Program-made: the position numbers and the translations under genes
In this document: positions 17,041-25,899 of the stretch, one piece after another
Position numbering within the stretch: position 1 is the stretch's first letter
Layout of the letters: each line of letters begins with the position of its first letter
NCBI RefSeq assembly: GCF_002288525.1
Contig: NZ_CP023067.1
Coordinates: 248,001 to 312,000 of the forward strand
Length of the DNA stretch: 64,000 nucleotides
Origin: Sinorhizobium sojae CCBAU 05684
Lineage (GTDB): Bacteria > Pseudomonadota > Alphaproteobacteria > Rhizobiales > Rhizobiaceae
Reading direction: 5' to 3'
The notes under the pieces: model-generated
What the model saw: only the letters and a program-made list of their open reading frames with translations
The model's database searches: none
What the model was told of the DNA's origin: nothing

Positions 17041-18006
17041 ATGACCAGCATTTTGACCAATCCAGCCGCCATGGCTGCATTGCAGACCCTGCGCGCGATC
17101 AACAGAAACCTCGAAGTGACCCAGGCCCGGATTTCTTCCGGCTACCGCGTCGAAACGGCGGCCGACAACGCCGGCTATTGGTCTATTGCGACCACCATGC
17201 GCTCTGACAATTCGGCCCTCGACACCGTTCATGATGCGCTTGGCCTGGGTGCCGCCAAGGTGGACACCTTCTATGCCGCGCTCGACACCGTCGTGGAAGT
17301 CATGAGCGAGATCAAGGCGAAGCTCGTCGCGGCACAGGAGCCGGGCGTTGATAAGGACAAGATCAACTCGGAAATGGCCCAGCTGAAAAGCCAGCTGCTC
17401 TCGGCTGCCCAGTCTGCCTCCTTTTCCGGCGAGAACTGGCTCTACAACGAAGCGACGCCGGCCATCGGCACGAAATCCGTTGTGGCCTCGTTCAATCGCA
17501 GCGCCGACGGCAGTGTCACGGTTTCGAAGCTCGACTACGACACGTCCACATCCGTTCTCGTGGATGTCGAAGACGCAAGCCGCGGCATGCTCACCAAGGC
17601 AATGGACGCGGATGCGCTCGATCCGAATACGACTGGCACCCCGCGCGAATACTACCTGCTCGCGGTCGGAACCGTGCCCACCGGTGCCACTGAAATCGCA
17701 ATGGATGATTCGACGACCGACGAGGAACTGACGGACATGCTCCGCGTCGTTGACAATCTCATCCAGCAACTGACCGACTCCGCCGCGACCCTCGGAGCCA
17801 TCACCAAGCGAATCGAAATGCAGGAGAGCTTCGTCGCGAACCTGATGGACGTGATCGACAAGGGTGTCGGCCGTCTCGTGGACGCGGACATGAACGAGGA
17901 ATCGACGAGGCTGAAGGCGCTGCAGACCCAGCAGCAGCTCGGCATCCAGTCGCTCTCGATCGCGAACACCAATTCCGAGAACATTCTGCGCCTGTTCCAG
18001 CAGTAA
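17041..18006 (+). CDS. Third flagellin, shorter surface domain
   Basis: The 321-residue protein has flagellin ends (MTSILTNPAAMAALQTLRAI and SIANTNSENILRLFQQ) but a surface domain about 70 residues shorter than FlaA/FlaB and divergent. It corresponds to flaC or flaD of S. meliloti; I cannot say which, so no symbol is given. It follows flaB with its own upstream repeat and leader. Secondary flagellins are thought to be mixed with FlaA in the rigid complex filament of rhizobia. Confidence 0.9.
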   Translation: MTSILTNPAAMAALQTLRAINRNLEVTQARISSGYRVETAADNAGYWSIATTMRSDNSALDTVHDALGLGAAKVDTFYAALDTVVEVMSEIKAKLVAAQEPGVDKDKINSEMAQLKSQLLSAAQSASFSGENWLYNEATPAIGTKSVVASFNRSADGSVTVSKLDYDTSTSVLVDVEDASRGMLTKAMDADALDPNTTGTPREYYLLAVGTVPTGATEIAMDDSTTDEELTDMLRVVDNLIQQLTDSAATLGAITKRIEMQESFVANLMDVIDKGVGRLVDADMNEESTRLKALQTQQQLGIQSLSIANTNSENILRLFQQ

Positions 18007-18513
18007 GGGCGGGCTCCGGAGAGGCAGGAGAGCGGAATGATGGCGGCAAGTTTCTATCCGCTCTGCCCCTCATCCGCCTGCCGGCACCCTCTCCCCGCGT
18101 GCGGGGAGAGGGTTAGGGCGAGGGGCAGTGGACGCTCGGAAGGGCCGAGGGGTAGCGCCGCCCGCATCCGCCAAACTGATTTCAACCCCTTCCTTCCGCC
18201 GCGCCGCCGGTCATCGGCTCGGCGGAAGCCGGTTGGACCGCGCTATTGCCCTGGCGCGGTCCAACACCTTCATTTTCGCACAAGTTTGACCGGATAGCCT
18301 TTCTTCGCATCGGGTGAATGCCGGCCAAGATGGTTTGTGCCGCCGCCAATCGAGAATGTTGGATCCTGCCGTGTCTCGGGCGGTCTGGTCCGAAGGAGAC
18401 AGTGCTAACGTGTCAGGCTCTTTGGATTTCTGGGCCGTGGGTCTCGGGGCTATGAGGCTGCCTCTGCCGGACCGGCGGTGCGCGGCGGCTCTTGCGCGGG
18501 CAGGGGAGCGCCC
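18007..18513. other. Long intergenic region between the third flagellin gene and the motB operon
   Basis: The 507 bases hold a long inverted repeat (18064-18128) and no convincing gene. The promoter for the FliH-like gene and motBC-fliK probably lies in 18200-18500, but I could not assign boxes. Confidence 0.6.
18064..18128. repeat. Repetitive palindromic element, possible terminator
   Basis: CCCTCTCCCC (18087-18096) and GGGGAGAGGG (18103-18112) pair around GCGTGC, and the outer CTGCCCCTC and GAGGGGCAG (18064-18072 and 18120-18128) pair as well. Stem-loops of this CCCTCATCC...CTCTCCCC type are frequent between rhizobial genes. It may also end the flagellin transcript, 58 bases after the stop. 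Confidence 0.65.
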
Positions 18514-19164
18514 ATGAGTGCGTCGCTTTCGCGCTACCTCAAGGATTTCAGCGCGCCGAAGATCGAGCTCACGCGGATGCCGCCGAAATATTTCCCGGAT
18601 CTCGATGCGGGCTTTCCCGACGGCGAGACCGCTGCGAGGCCCGCAATGCCCGAGATCGACATCGACGCCGAGCGCCGTGCGGCTTTCGAAGAGGGCCGCG
18701 CCGAAGCCACGGGCGAACTTGCTGCCGAGCACCAGCGGGAAATCGCCGAACTGAAGGCCCGCCATGCGGAAGAGATGCAGGCCCTGACCCGGCGTCTTGA
18801 AGAGGACGCCGCCCGGAAAGTGGCCGTTCAATTCGCGGAAATGACGGAGCGGCTGGCGCTCGCACTCGGGGACCAGACGGCGCGCGTGCTCGCGCCCGTC
18901 ATGGAAAAAGCCCTGCTCAGCCGCGCCATAGAGAATCTCGCGGACATCATCCGGCAGGGAACCGCCGCCGGCGAGGATATTGCGATAAGCGTCAAGGGGC
19001 CGCTTGCCCTTTTCGAGGCGCTGAAAGGTCATCTGCCCGATGACACGATGGTGTTCCGCCACGTGGAGTCGGCCGATGTGGATGTCACGGTCGAATTCGG
19101 CGATGCCATCCTGGTCACCAGGATGGCCGCCTGGTCCGATACCGTCCGGAAGGTTCTGGCATGA
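18514..19164 (+). CDS. FliH-like flagellar protein (candidate export-ATPase regulator)
   Basis: The 216-residue soluble protein starts at ATG 18514 with AGGGGAG before it. After a Pro-rich start it has an acidic segment (RRAAFEEGRAEATGELAAEH) and a long coiled coil at about 55-110, then a globular tail ending VDVTVEFGDAILVTRMAAW. That layout, an EEGRAE-type helix, coiled coil and a VEFGD...TRM tail, is like FliH, which binds FliI. No fliH lies near fliI. It overlaps motB by four bases. FliH assignment is inference; it is otherwise an unknown conserved flagellar protein. Confidence 0.6.
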   Translation: MSASLSRYLKDFSAPKIELTRMPPKYFPDLDAGFPDGETAARPAMPEIDIDAERRAAFEEGRAEATGELAAEHQREIAELKARHAEEMQALTRRLEEDAARKVAVQFAEMTERLALALGDQTARVLAPVMEKALLSRAIENLADIIRQGTAAGEDIAISVKGPLALFEALKGHLPDDTMVFRHVESADVDVTVEFGDAILVTRMAAWSDTVRKVLA

Positions 19165-20393
19165 GTAATGAAAGCCATCACAACGGCAAGAACGAGATCA
19201 TCATCGTCAAGCGTTCCGGCGGCGGCCATGGCGATCATCACGGCGGCGCCTGGAAGATTGCCTATGCCGACTTCATGACGGCAATGATGGCCTTCTTCCT
19301 CGTCATGTGGCTGATCAATGCCGCCAACGAGGAAACGAAGGCGGCGATCGCCGCCTACTTCAATCCGGTGCAGTTGACGCAGGAGAAGCCCTCAGAGAAA
19401 GGGCTGAAGGATCCCGCAAAGGACGCCGAGGGCGAAGAGCGACAGCAGCGGTCGAAGGCCGAAGGCGACCAGGCAAAATCCGGTGGTTCGGCCAAGACCG
19501 GCGATCAGCTGACGGCAACCTCCGGCGAAGAAACCAAGTACTCCGACGCCGATTTCTTCGAGAACCCCTATTCCGTGCTTTCCGAGATCGCCCAGGAGGT
19601 TGGTCAGCAGGCGAATATCAGCGTCACGGGCGACGGCGGTGCCGCCCAATCGGGCCCGGCCACCGGCGCCGATGGCGGCGAGGCCTATCGCGATCCGTTC
19701 GATCCGGACTTCTGGACCAAGCAGGTCGAAGTCAAGCGCGCCGGCAACACGGAAAAGAGCGACGTCGCGGAGGAACAGGAAGCCGCGCAGGGGCAGAAAG
19801 ATGAGTCGGAACCTGCCGATGGCAAGACGCCTGTCGAGACGGCCGAGCTCCAACAGATGCCCGCCGAAGACGGGGAAGCTTCCAGGGAGGAGGCAAGGGA
19901 ACAGGAGAAGCAGAAAGAGCGGGAGAAGCAGAAGCAAGCGGACGCTCTGAAGGCGGAAATCCAGAAGGCTGTCGGCGGCGAGGCCGGGCGGCTTCTCGAG
20001 GGGCTCGTCGTCACGCCCACCGAGGGCGGTCTGCTGGTGACGATCAGCGAGCAGTCGGATGCGCCGATGTTCTCCGTCGGCTCCGCAGTGCCGCACAAGG
20101 AACTCGTGCTCACCATGGAGAAGATCGGCAGCCTGCTCGCCACGCGCCCGGGAGCCGTCGCCATCCGCGGCCATACGGACGGCCGTCCCTACAAGGACGG
20201 GACCTATGACAACTGGCGGCTGTCTGCGGCGCGCGCGCAAAGCGCCTATTACATGCTGGTGCGCGGCGGCCTCAGGGAAGAGCGCGTCAGTCAGATCAGC
20301 GGCTTTGCCGACCGACGCCTGCAGGTGCCGGAAGATCCTTACGCGCCGGCCAACCGTCGCATCGAAATCCTGTTGCAGTCGGGGCAGGGTTGA
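19161..20393 (+). CDS. motB: MotB, stator protein anchored to peptidoglycan
   Basis: MotB pairs with MotA as the proton channel. The 410-residue protein has one membrane helix at about 33-53 (WKIAYADFMTAMMAFFLVMW), with the proton-binding aspartate at residue 37, a long charged periplasmic linker (about 60-260, rich in Glu/Lys/Gln) and an OmpA-like peptidoglycan-binding domain (VAIRGHTDGRPYKDGTYDNW). It is longer than enterobacterial MotB (308) because of the linker, as in other rhizobia. Coupled to neighbours by overlapping start and stop codons. Confidence 0.96.
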   Translation: MSNESHHNGKNEIIIVKRSGGGHGDHHGGAWKIAYADFMTAMMAFFLVMWLINAANEETKAAIAAYFNPVQLTQEKPSEKGLKDPAKDAEGEERQQRSKAEGDQAKSGGSAKTGDQLTATSGEETKYSDADFFENPYSVLSEIAQEVGQQANISVTGDGGAAQSGPATGADGGEAYRDPFDPDFWTKQVEVKRAGNTEKSDVAEEQEAAQGQKDESEPADGKTPVETAELQQMPAEDGEASREEAREQEKQKEREKQKQADALKAEIQKAVGGEAGRLLEGLVVTPTEGGLLVTISEQSDAPMFSVGSAVPHKELVLTMEKIGSLLATRPGAVAIRGHTDGRPYKDGTYDNWRLSAARAQSAYYMLVRGGLREERVSQISGFADRRLQVPEDPYAPANRRIEILLQSGQG

Positions 20394-20398
20394 GCGCG

Positions 20399-21697
20399 AT
20401 GCTGAAGCGGCTGCGCACCATTCTGGTGACATCGGTTCTCGCGGTTCCGATTGCGTTCGGTGCCGTACGGGCGAACGAGGGGCAAGAGCTTGCGCCGTTC
20501 AAGATGATACGGTCGCTGCAATATATCCAGGATTCCGTCGTGCTCGGCGACCATTCCGCGAGCGAAATGCAGCGCTTCATCCTGGGTGAAATCGACCGGC
20601 GCCTGCGCGCGGCCGATCAGGCGCTCTTCCGTGACCCACGCAATGTCGATGCGGCGCTCGTCTATGTCATGAGCGGCGGCAATCCGGAAACGCTGGACCT
20701 CTTGACGGATCGCGATGTCGAGGGGAACTTCGACACCCGCGTCACCGATGCCTTGCGACAATATCTGCGCGGCAAGGGACCGCTGATTGTCGAGCACCTC
20801 TCCAAGGCTGCGCCCGAATACCGCAATTCCCGCATCGGCCCCTATCTCTTCCTGATTCTCGGCAACGCCACGTCGCAGCAGGATCCCGTCGCCGCGATGA
20901 AATACTATGACTGGGCGCGCCTGACGGCGCCCGGATCCATCATCGAGGAGGCGGCACTTCGCCGTTCCGTGGCACTGGCGGCAGAGGTCGGTGAACCCGA
21001 GAAAGGGTTCCGCTACGCGCTGAACTACGCGCGGCGCTATTTGACATCCCCCTATGCCAGCCAGTTCGCCGATGACTTCGTCGAGCTGGCGGTCGCCAAC
21101 TTCGGCGAGGCGGCCGAGCAGCGGGTCGCCGAGATCCTTGGCTTCATGGATCCGCCGCGCCAGCGCGAGGTCTACCTGCGCATTGCGCGGCGGGCGGCGA
21201 TCGCCGGCCATCAGCCGCTGGCGCTGCTCGCGTCCCGACGCGCCGAGGAACTGGCCGGGATCAGCGGTTCGCAATCGCAGCTGCTGGCAAGCTTCTATCA
21301 GGGACTCGCCGCCGTTCCCTCGGACGATGTCTTCGCTGCGGCGCAGACGATCACCGCCATTTCGGAGGAAAGGCTCTCGCAGCGCGACCGCGCTTTGCGG
21401 CAGGCAGCAAAGGCGATTGCTGATGCGGTTGTTCGACCGCCACAGGATGTAAGTCCTGCGCAAGCATCCCTGACTACAGCTGAAGAGCGCCTTCGCAACG
21501 AAAGCAAGCCGGAGCCGGAGGAGACGGGAAGCAGCATGAGCCCCTTCGCCGTGCCTGCCGTGGCGGACGTGCCCGACGGAGCGGCCGCGAGCGTGGAAGC
21601 CGCCGCACCGGCCGATCCGGCCTTCGCCGGCTTCCTTGCCGATGGACACTCTAAGATCAAGGAGATTGATGCGCTCCTGGAGGAGGAAGGACCATGA
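20399..21697 (+). CDS. motC: MotC, periplasmic motor protein
   Basis: MotC is a rhizobial periplasmic protein required for stator function that interacts with MotB and is stabilised by MotE. From ATG 20399 it has 432 residues: a clean signal peptide (LRTILVTSVLAVPIAFGAVR), then a mostly helical body (YVMSGGNPETLDLL, FRYALNYARRYLTSPYASQF) and a Pro/Ala/Glu-rich tail. A TTG at 20390 overlaps the motB stop and would add three residues. The stop overlaps the fliK start by four bases. Confidence 0.92.
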   Translation: MLKRLRTILVTSVLAVPIAFGAVRANEGQELAPFKMIRSLQYIQDSVVLGDHSASEMQRFILGEIDRRLRAADQALFRDPRNVDAALVYVMSGGNPETLDLLTDRDVEGNFDTRVTDALRQYLRGKGPLIVEHLSKAAPEYRNSRIGPYLFLILGNATSQQDPVAAMKYYDWARLTAPGSIIEEAALRRSVALAAEVGEPEKGFRYALNYARRYLTSPYASQFADDFVELAVANFGEAAEQRVAEILGFMDPPRQREVYLRIARRAAIAGHQPLALLASRRAEELAGISGSQSQLLASFYQGLAAVPSDDVFAAAQTITAISEERLSQRDRALRQAAKAIADAVVRPPQDVSPAQASLTTAEERLRNESKPEPEETGSSMSPFAVPAVADVPDGAAASVEAAAPADPAFAGFLADGHSKIKEIDALLEEEGP

Positions 21698-23133
21698 ACC
21701 CTGTCAACGAGGCCTTGGGCGTTCCCGCCGCCGTCTCCGGCAAGTCCGGTTCGCGGCAGGGCGGACGGGATCAGCACCCGGGCGAAGCCGGCGCCTTCGA
21801 GACGGCGGTCGCCGATGCCGGCCGGAAAAAGGGGCCGGGGCAAAAGGCGGCGCCGGATGCGGCTAAGGATGCCGGCAACGCAGCAACGGATTTGCAACTG
21901 GCGGCGGATGCCGCGCTCGGTCGTGGCGGCAAGGGCATGCTGGCCGCAAGCGACGCCGTTGAGCCAAGCGACGGTCTCGAGGCCGCGGCGAATGAGGCGC
22001 CTTCTCAGGATGGGCAACCGGGGGTGGCCAACGCACATCAGAAAGCGCTGACGCGCCTGCAGCAATTGGCCGGTGGAAGGATGCCGGAACGCGGCGAGAC
22101 CCTAGAGGACGAACCGCCTATGCGGATCGCGGATGCAAAGGGAGGGAAGGGGCACGGGCCGGCGGTCAGCGTCGATACGGGCGGTGCCGTCGGCGGCGAA
22201 GCGCCGGACGCCAGCACCGCTTCTGCCGAGCCCCCAGCCGCCACTGTCAATGATCTCCTGACCCTGCTTGGCGGACCGGTACAGCCGGCGGCGAGCCTCG
22301 CGGCGGAAGGCCAGGCGACCCGCATGTCGGGTGACAGGACCGCAGCTGGGCTTGCGGCGAAGATCGACGCCGCCGATCTCGGGCCGACTGACGATCTGCC
22401 GACGGCGAACGGATCCGATAACGCCGCCACCGACCGGCTCTTCCGCTTCGCCCGCGCCGATGGGAAGGGCCAGGCGGTATCCATGAACATCTCGGCGGAT
22501 GGCGAGCGTGTTGCCGTCGAGAACGGCGGATCATCCGCCGCGCCCAGGGCCGAAGCGATTACCGTGCTGGAAGCCCGCCGCTATCTCGGCGTGGCAATGA
22601 ACACGAATTCGGCGTCGGTCGCGAGCGCGATTGCCGGTGACGGCGAATGGGCGCAGGCGCTCCAGTCGAGCCTCGCGCTGACGCAGCCGGAAGCGCTGGG
22701 CCAGGCCGGCAAGATGCTGAACACGCTGAAGATCCAGATGCACCCGATCGATCTCGGCACGGTCACGGCGACGCTGCGCCTCAAGGACGACGAACTCCAT
22801 GTCGAGTTGAAGGTGGAGACGGGTGACGCCTACCGGCAATTGCGCGACGACCAGGGCGAGATGGTGAAAGCACTGCGCGCCCAAGGCTTCGCGGTCGACC
22901 AGGTGAGCATCACCCTCAGTGCCGGCGGCGACGCGTCGAGCGGCAATGGCTCGCAGGCTCAAGCGGGTCTCGGCCAGTCCGGACGGGAGCGGGCCGGTGA
23001 GGGCAATGGCGAAGGACGTCAGCGGCAGGACGGCAGCCAGTCCGCCGCGGCAGAGAGGCGGACGGGCAATGACGGAACGGATGATGCGTCGACTGGCGCT
23101 GAGCGCGCTCGCGCTGGTTACGTCTACATGTAG
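21694..23133 (+). CDS. fliK: FliK, hook-length control protein (formerly MotD)
   Basis: FliK measures hook length and triggers the export switch through FlhB. In S. meliloti motD was reassigned as fliK. The 479-residue product has a low-complexity Ala/Gly/Asp-rich N-terminal two thirds and a C-terminal hook domain at about 330-400 with LKIQMHPIDLGTVTATLRLK and LRAQGFAVDQVSITLS. A Gln/Gly/Ser/Arg-rich tail follows. The 3' end overlaps the transglycosylase gene by 65 bases in another frame. Confidence 0.9.
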   Translation: MNPVNEALGVPAAVSGKSGSRQGGRDQHPGEAGAFETAVADAGRKKGPGQKAAPDAAKDAGNAATDLQLAADAALGRGGKGMLAASDAVEPSDGLEAAANEAPSQDGQPGVANAHQKALTRLQQLAGGRMPERGETLEDEPPMRIADAKGGKGHGPAVSVDTGGAVGGEAPDASTASAEPPAATVNDLLTLLGGPVQPAASLAAEGQATRMSGDRTAAGLAAKIDAADLGPTDDLPTANGSDNAATDRLFRFARADGKGQAVSMNISADGERVAVENGGSSAAPRAEAITVLEARRYLGVAMNTNSASVASAIAGDGEWAQALQSSLALTQPEALGQAGKMLNTLKIQMHPIDLGTVTATLRLKDDELHVELKVETGDAYRQLRDDQGEMVKALRAQGFAVDQVSITLSAGGDASSGNGSQAQAGLGQSGRERAGEGNGEGRQRQDGSQSAAAERRTGNDGTDDASTGAERARAGYVYM

Positions 23134-23635
23134 CGCCTTTGCAAGCGGGGGCGCCTGCGAAGGTGAAATCGTCGCTGCCGCTGCGAAATATGGCATTCCC
23201 ACCGGCATCCTCTATTCGGTCGGCCTGACGGAGACCGGCCGGAAAGGATCCCTTCAGCCCTATGCGATGAACGTCGAGGGCAAGGCCTATTTCGGAAGCA
23301 GCGCCCGGGACGTCCTGGCACGCTTCGACGCGGCACGCGCGCGGGGCGCCAAGCTCATCGATCTCGGTTGCATGCAGATCAATTATCACTTTCACGGAGA
23401 ACAATTCCGATCGCCGGAAGAAATGCTCGATCCGCGCCGGAATGTCGAATACGCCGCCCGCTTCCTGTCCAACCTGCGGGCCCGGCACGAGAGCTGGACG
23501 ATGGCCGTGGCGCGCTACCACGCCGGGCCGAACAACGATCCGGCGCAGAAGAAATATGTCTGCCGGGTCATCGCCAATCTCGTCGCGACCGGCTACGGCA
23601 AGTGGACGCCGAACGCGGCGCATTTCTGCAAATAG
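23069..23635 (+). CDS. Flagellar lytic transglycosylase (SLT domain)
   Basis: The 188-residue exported protein has a signal peptide (RLALSALALVTSTCSAFAS) and a soluble lytic transglycosylase domain: the glutamate of SVGLTETGRKG fits the catalytic acid, and GCMQINYHFHG and VARYHAGPNN are family motifs. It would open peptidoglycan for the rod, the job done by the C-terminal half of enterobacterial FlgJ (compare SltF of Rhodobacter). ATG 23069 has GAGAGG upstream; ATG 23081 is an alternative. It is the last gene of the motBC-fliK run. Confidence 0.88.
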   Translation: MTERMMRRLALSALALVTSTCSAFASGGACEGEIVAAAAKYGIPTGILYSVGLTETGRKGSLQPYAMNVEGKAYFGSSARDVLARFDAARARGAKLIDLGCMQINYHFHGEQFRSPEEMLDPRRNVEYAARFLSNLRARHESWTMAVARYHAGPNNDPAQKKYVCRVIANLVATGYGKWTPNAAHFCK

Positions 23636-23668
23636 CCATCAAAGGTTGTATTTCTAGCATCCGTTCCT

Positions 23669-23684
23669 CATTGTGGCCACAATG
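23669..23684. promoter_or_regulatory. Perfect 16-bp palindrome between the motB operon and rem
   Basis: CATTGTGGCCACAATG is fully symmetric, 34 bases after the transglycosylase stop and 222 bases before the rem ATG. No T-run follows, so a protein-binding site is more likely than a terminator. VisN/VisR or MucR, known to act on rem in S. meliloti, are candidates. Confidence 0.55.
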
Positions 23685-23744
23685 CGGAGAGATTGTGATC
23701 GCAAGGCCTTTTGTCGCGAGGCGTTAACTTTTCCACACGTCGGT

Positions 23745-23905
23745 AGTGCCAATGTTAACGAATGCCTACTAGATATAGATCAAATCGGCACGCGATCCTT
23801 AATCAATTATTAAAATACCCCATTAATTTTATCTAGTTGTTCGCGAATCCCACGATTCGTACCTCTCAATCAGTGACACACCCATACTGATTCGGAGGCG
23901 GACGA
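23745..23905 (+). promoter_or_regulatory. AT-rich promoter region of rem
   Basis: This stretch is strikingly AT-rich for the window (for example TTAATCAATTATTAAAATAC near 23800), as expected for a MucR-bound or silenced promoter. MucR repression and VisNR activation of rem are known in S. meliloti. GGAGGCGGACGA precedes the ATG. Confidence 0.6.
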
Positions 23906-24577
23906 ATGATCGTGGTGGTTGATGAAAGAGAGCTTGTGAAGGACGGCTATACGTCCCTGTTCGGTCGCGAGGGCATTCCCTCGACCGGCTTCGATCCGAA
24001 AGAATTCGGCGAATGGGTGAGCACGGCCGCCGATTCCGACATCGACGCGGTCGAGGCCTTCCTGATCGGCCAGGGCGAAAGCGCGCTGACCTTGCCGCGT
24101 GCCATTCGCGATCGCTCCGAGGCTCCCGTTATCGCCATGAGCGACACGCCGTCTCTCGAGACCACGCTGGCGCTGTTCGACTGCGGGGTCGACGATGTCG
24201 TGCGCAAGCCGGTTCATCCGAGGGAGATCCTCGCACGCGTCGCGGCGATCCGCCGTCGCCTGAAGGCAATCGCCAACTACACCGATATCGGGCCGATCCG
24301 CGTCTTTGCCGACGGACGCGACCCGGAAATCAACGGCGATGTCTTCGCCCTGCCGCGGCGCGAGCGGCGCATTCTGGAATACCTCGTCGCCAACCGCGGC
24401 CGCCGTGTCTCCAAATCGCAGATCTTCAACGCCATCTACGGCATCTTCGACGAGGATGTCGAAGAAAACGTCGTCGAGAGCCATATCAGCAAGCTGCGCA
24501 AGAAGTTGCGCAAGAAGCTCGGATTCGACCCGATCGATTCCAAGCGCTTCCTTGGCTACTGCATCGACTGGAACTGA
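23906..24577 (+). CDS. rem: Rem, OmpR-type activator of flagellar genes
   Basis: Rem links the master regulator VisNR to the flagellar operons and restricts motility to exponential growth in S. meliloti. The 223 residues comprise a receiver-like domain (1-115) and a winged-helix DNA-binding domain (about 125-223; [33 protein letters not shown]). The acidic pair D6/E7 and the lysine of RKPVHP remain, but where a phospho-acceptor Asp is expected the sequence reads AVEAFLIGQ, so phosphorylation is doubtful. It is monocistronic, with an AT-rich promoter. Confidence 0.95.
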   Translation: MIVVVDERELVKDGYTSLFGREGIPSTGFDPKEFGEWVSTAADSDIDAVEAFLIGQGESALTLPRAIRDRSEAPVIAMSDTPSLETTLALFDCGVDDVVRKPVHPREILARVAAIRRRLKAIANYTDIGPIRVFADGRDPEINGDVFALPRRERRILEYLVANRGRRVSKSQIFNAIYGIFDEDVEENVVESHISKLRKKLRKKLGFDPIDSKRFLGYCIDWN

Positions 24578-24663
24578 GGCCGAATCGGCAAAATTCCCAC
24601 CAAGACAGGTTCACGCAAGGCCGGCCTTCTAGTCTCCGGAAGAAGCAGGAAACGAGGATCGAA

Positions 24664-25878
24664 ATGAGTCTCTTTGGTAGCATGAGAACGGGCGTCTCAG
24701 GCATGAACGCCCAGGCCAACCGCCTCAGCACGGTGGCTGAGAACATCGCAAACTCCAGCACGGTCGGCTACAAGCGCGCATCGACTGAATTTTCCTCGAT
24801 GATCCTGCCGTCGAGCAGCGGCTCCTACAATTCCGGCGGCGTCCAGACCCAGGTTCGCTACAGCATTGCCGACCAGGGGGCGACCACTTACACAACCTCG
24901 GCCAGCGACCTCGCGATCAACGGCGGCGGCTTCTTCATCGTCGAGGGCGCCAACGGCCAGGAATACCTGACGCGCGCCGGGGCTTTCGTCCAGGACGACC
25001 AGGGCAATCTCGTCAATGCCGCCGGCTTCACGCTGATGGGCTATGAATACGAGGCCGGAGTCGACCCGACCGTCGTCGTCAACGGCTTCGACGGCCTGAC
25101 CAAGGTCAATCTGGCCTCGGAAGGCCTGACGGCGACCGGTTCGACCGCGGGTTCGATGGGCGCGAACCTGCCCTCGGGCGCCGCGAATGGCGACGTGTTC
25201 ACGACCTCGCTCATCGTTTACGACAGCCAGGGCAACACGCGCATCCTGGATTTCAACTACGAAAAGCTTGCCGACAACCAGTGGGAGCTTGAGATCATCG
25301 ATCGCGCATCGAGCACTTCACTTGGCACCCAAACCTTGGACTTCGATACAAGCGGCGTGCTGACCACGTCGCCGGCGACGATGAGCATTCTCGGCTCCGC
25401 ACTCGGCACGATCGCCGGGACCGGCGCCGAACTCAATGACATTACGCTCGATTTCTCCTCGACCACTCAGCTCGGAACCTCGTTCACGCCGGACGGCGGC
25501 AAGATCGACGGTAACGCGCCGAGCGAGATTTCCGGCTATCAGATCGATACGGACGGCATCGTCTATATCAAGTATGCCAATGGTGAACTCGAGCCGCGCT
25601 ACCGCATCGCCCTTGCCAATGTCCAGAGCCCCGACAAGCTGGTGCCGGAATCCGGCAACGTTTACTCTCAGGGCGTGGATTCGGGCGTGATCGTCACGGG
25701 ATTTGCCGGTTCCGGCAGCTTCGGCACCATTCTTTCCGGTGCGCTGGAGAGCTCCAACGTCGACGTAGCCGACGAGCTGACCTCGATGATCGAGTCGCAG
25801 CGCAACTACACGGCAAATTCCAAGGTCTTCCAGACCGGCTCGGAGTTGCTGGAAGTCCTCGTCAATCTGAAGCGGTAA
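24664..25878 (+). CDS. flgE: FlgE, hook protein
   Basis: FlgE polymerises into the hook. From ATG 24664 the product has 404 residues, starting MSLFGSMRTGVSGMNAQANR with the signature AENIANSSTVGYKRASTEFS, and ends with the paired helix LTSMIESQRNYTANSKVFQT. The centre is the variable hook domain. The frame is open to 24013, but that part is the shadow of rem. GAGGATCGAA precedes the start. It heads the run flgE-flgK-flgL-flaF-flbT-flgD-fliQ. Confidence 0.97.
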   Translation: MSLFGSMRTGVSGMNAQANRLSTVAENIANSSTVGYKRASTEFSSMILPSSSGSYNSGGVQTQVRYSIADQGATTYTTSASDLAINGGGFFIVEGANGQEYLTRAGAFVQDDQGNLVNAAGFTLMGYEYEAGVDPTVVVNGFDGLTKVNLASEGLTATGSTAGSMGANLPSGAANGDVFTTSLIVYDSQGNTRILDFNYEKLADNQWELEIIDRASSTSLGTQTLDFDTSGVLTTSPATMSILGSALGTIAGTGAELNDITLDFSSTTQLGTSFTPDGGKIDGNAPSEISGYQIDTDGIVYIKYANGELEPRYRIALANVQSPDKLVPESGNVYSQGVDSGVIVTGFAGSGSFGTILSGALESSNVDVADELTSMIESQRNYTANSKVFQTGSELLEVLVNLKR

Positions 25879-25899
25879 TTCCAAGAAAACGGTCCCAGC

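Noticed and set aside
18087-18112. CRISPR-like or phage attachment palindrome
   Set aside because: It is a single inverted repeat without spacers or integrase; it fits the common rhizobial intergenic palindromes.
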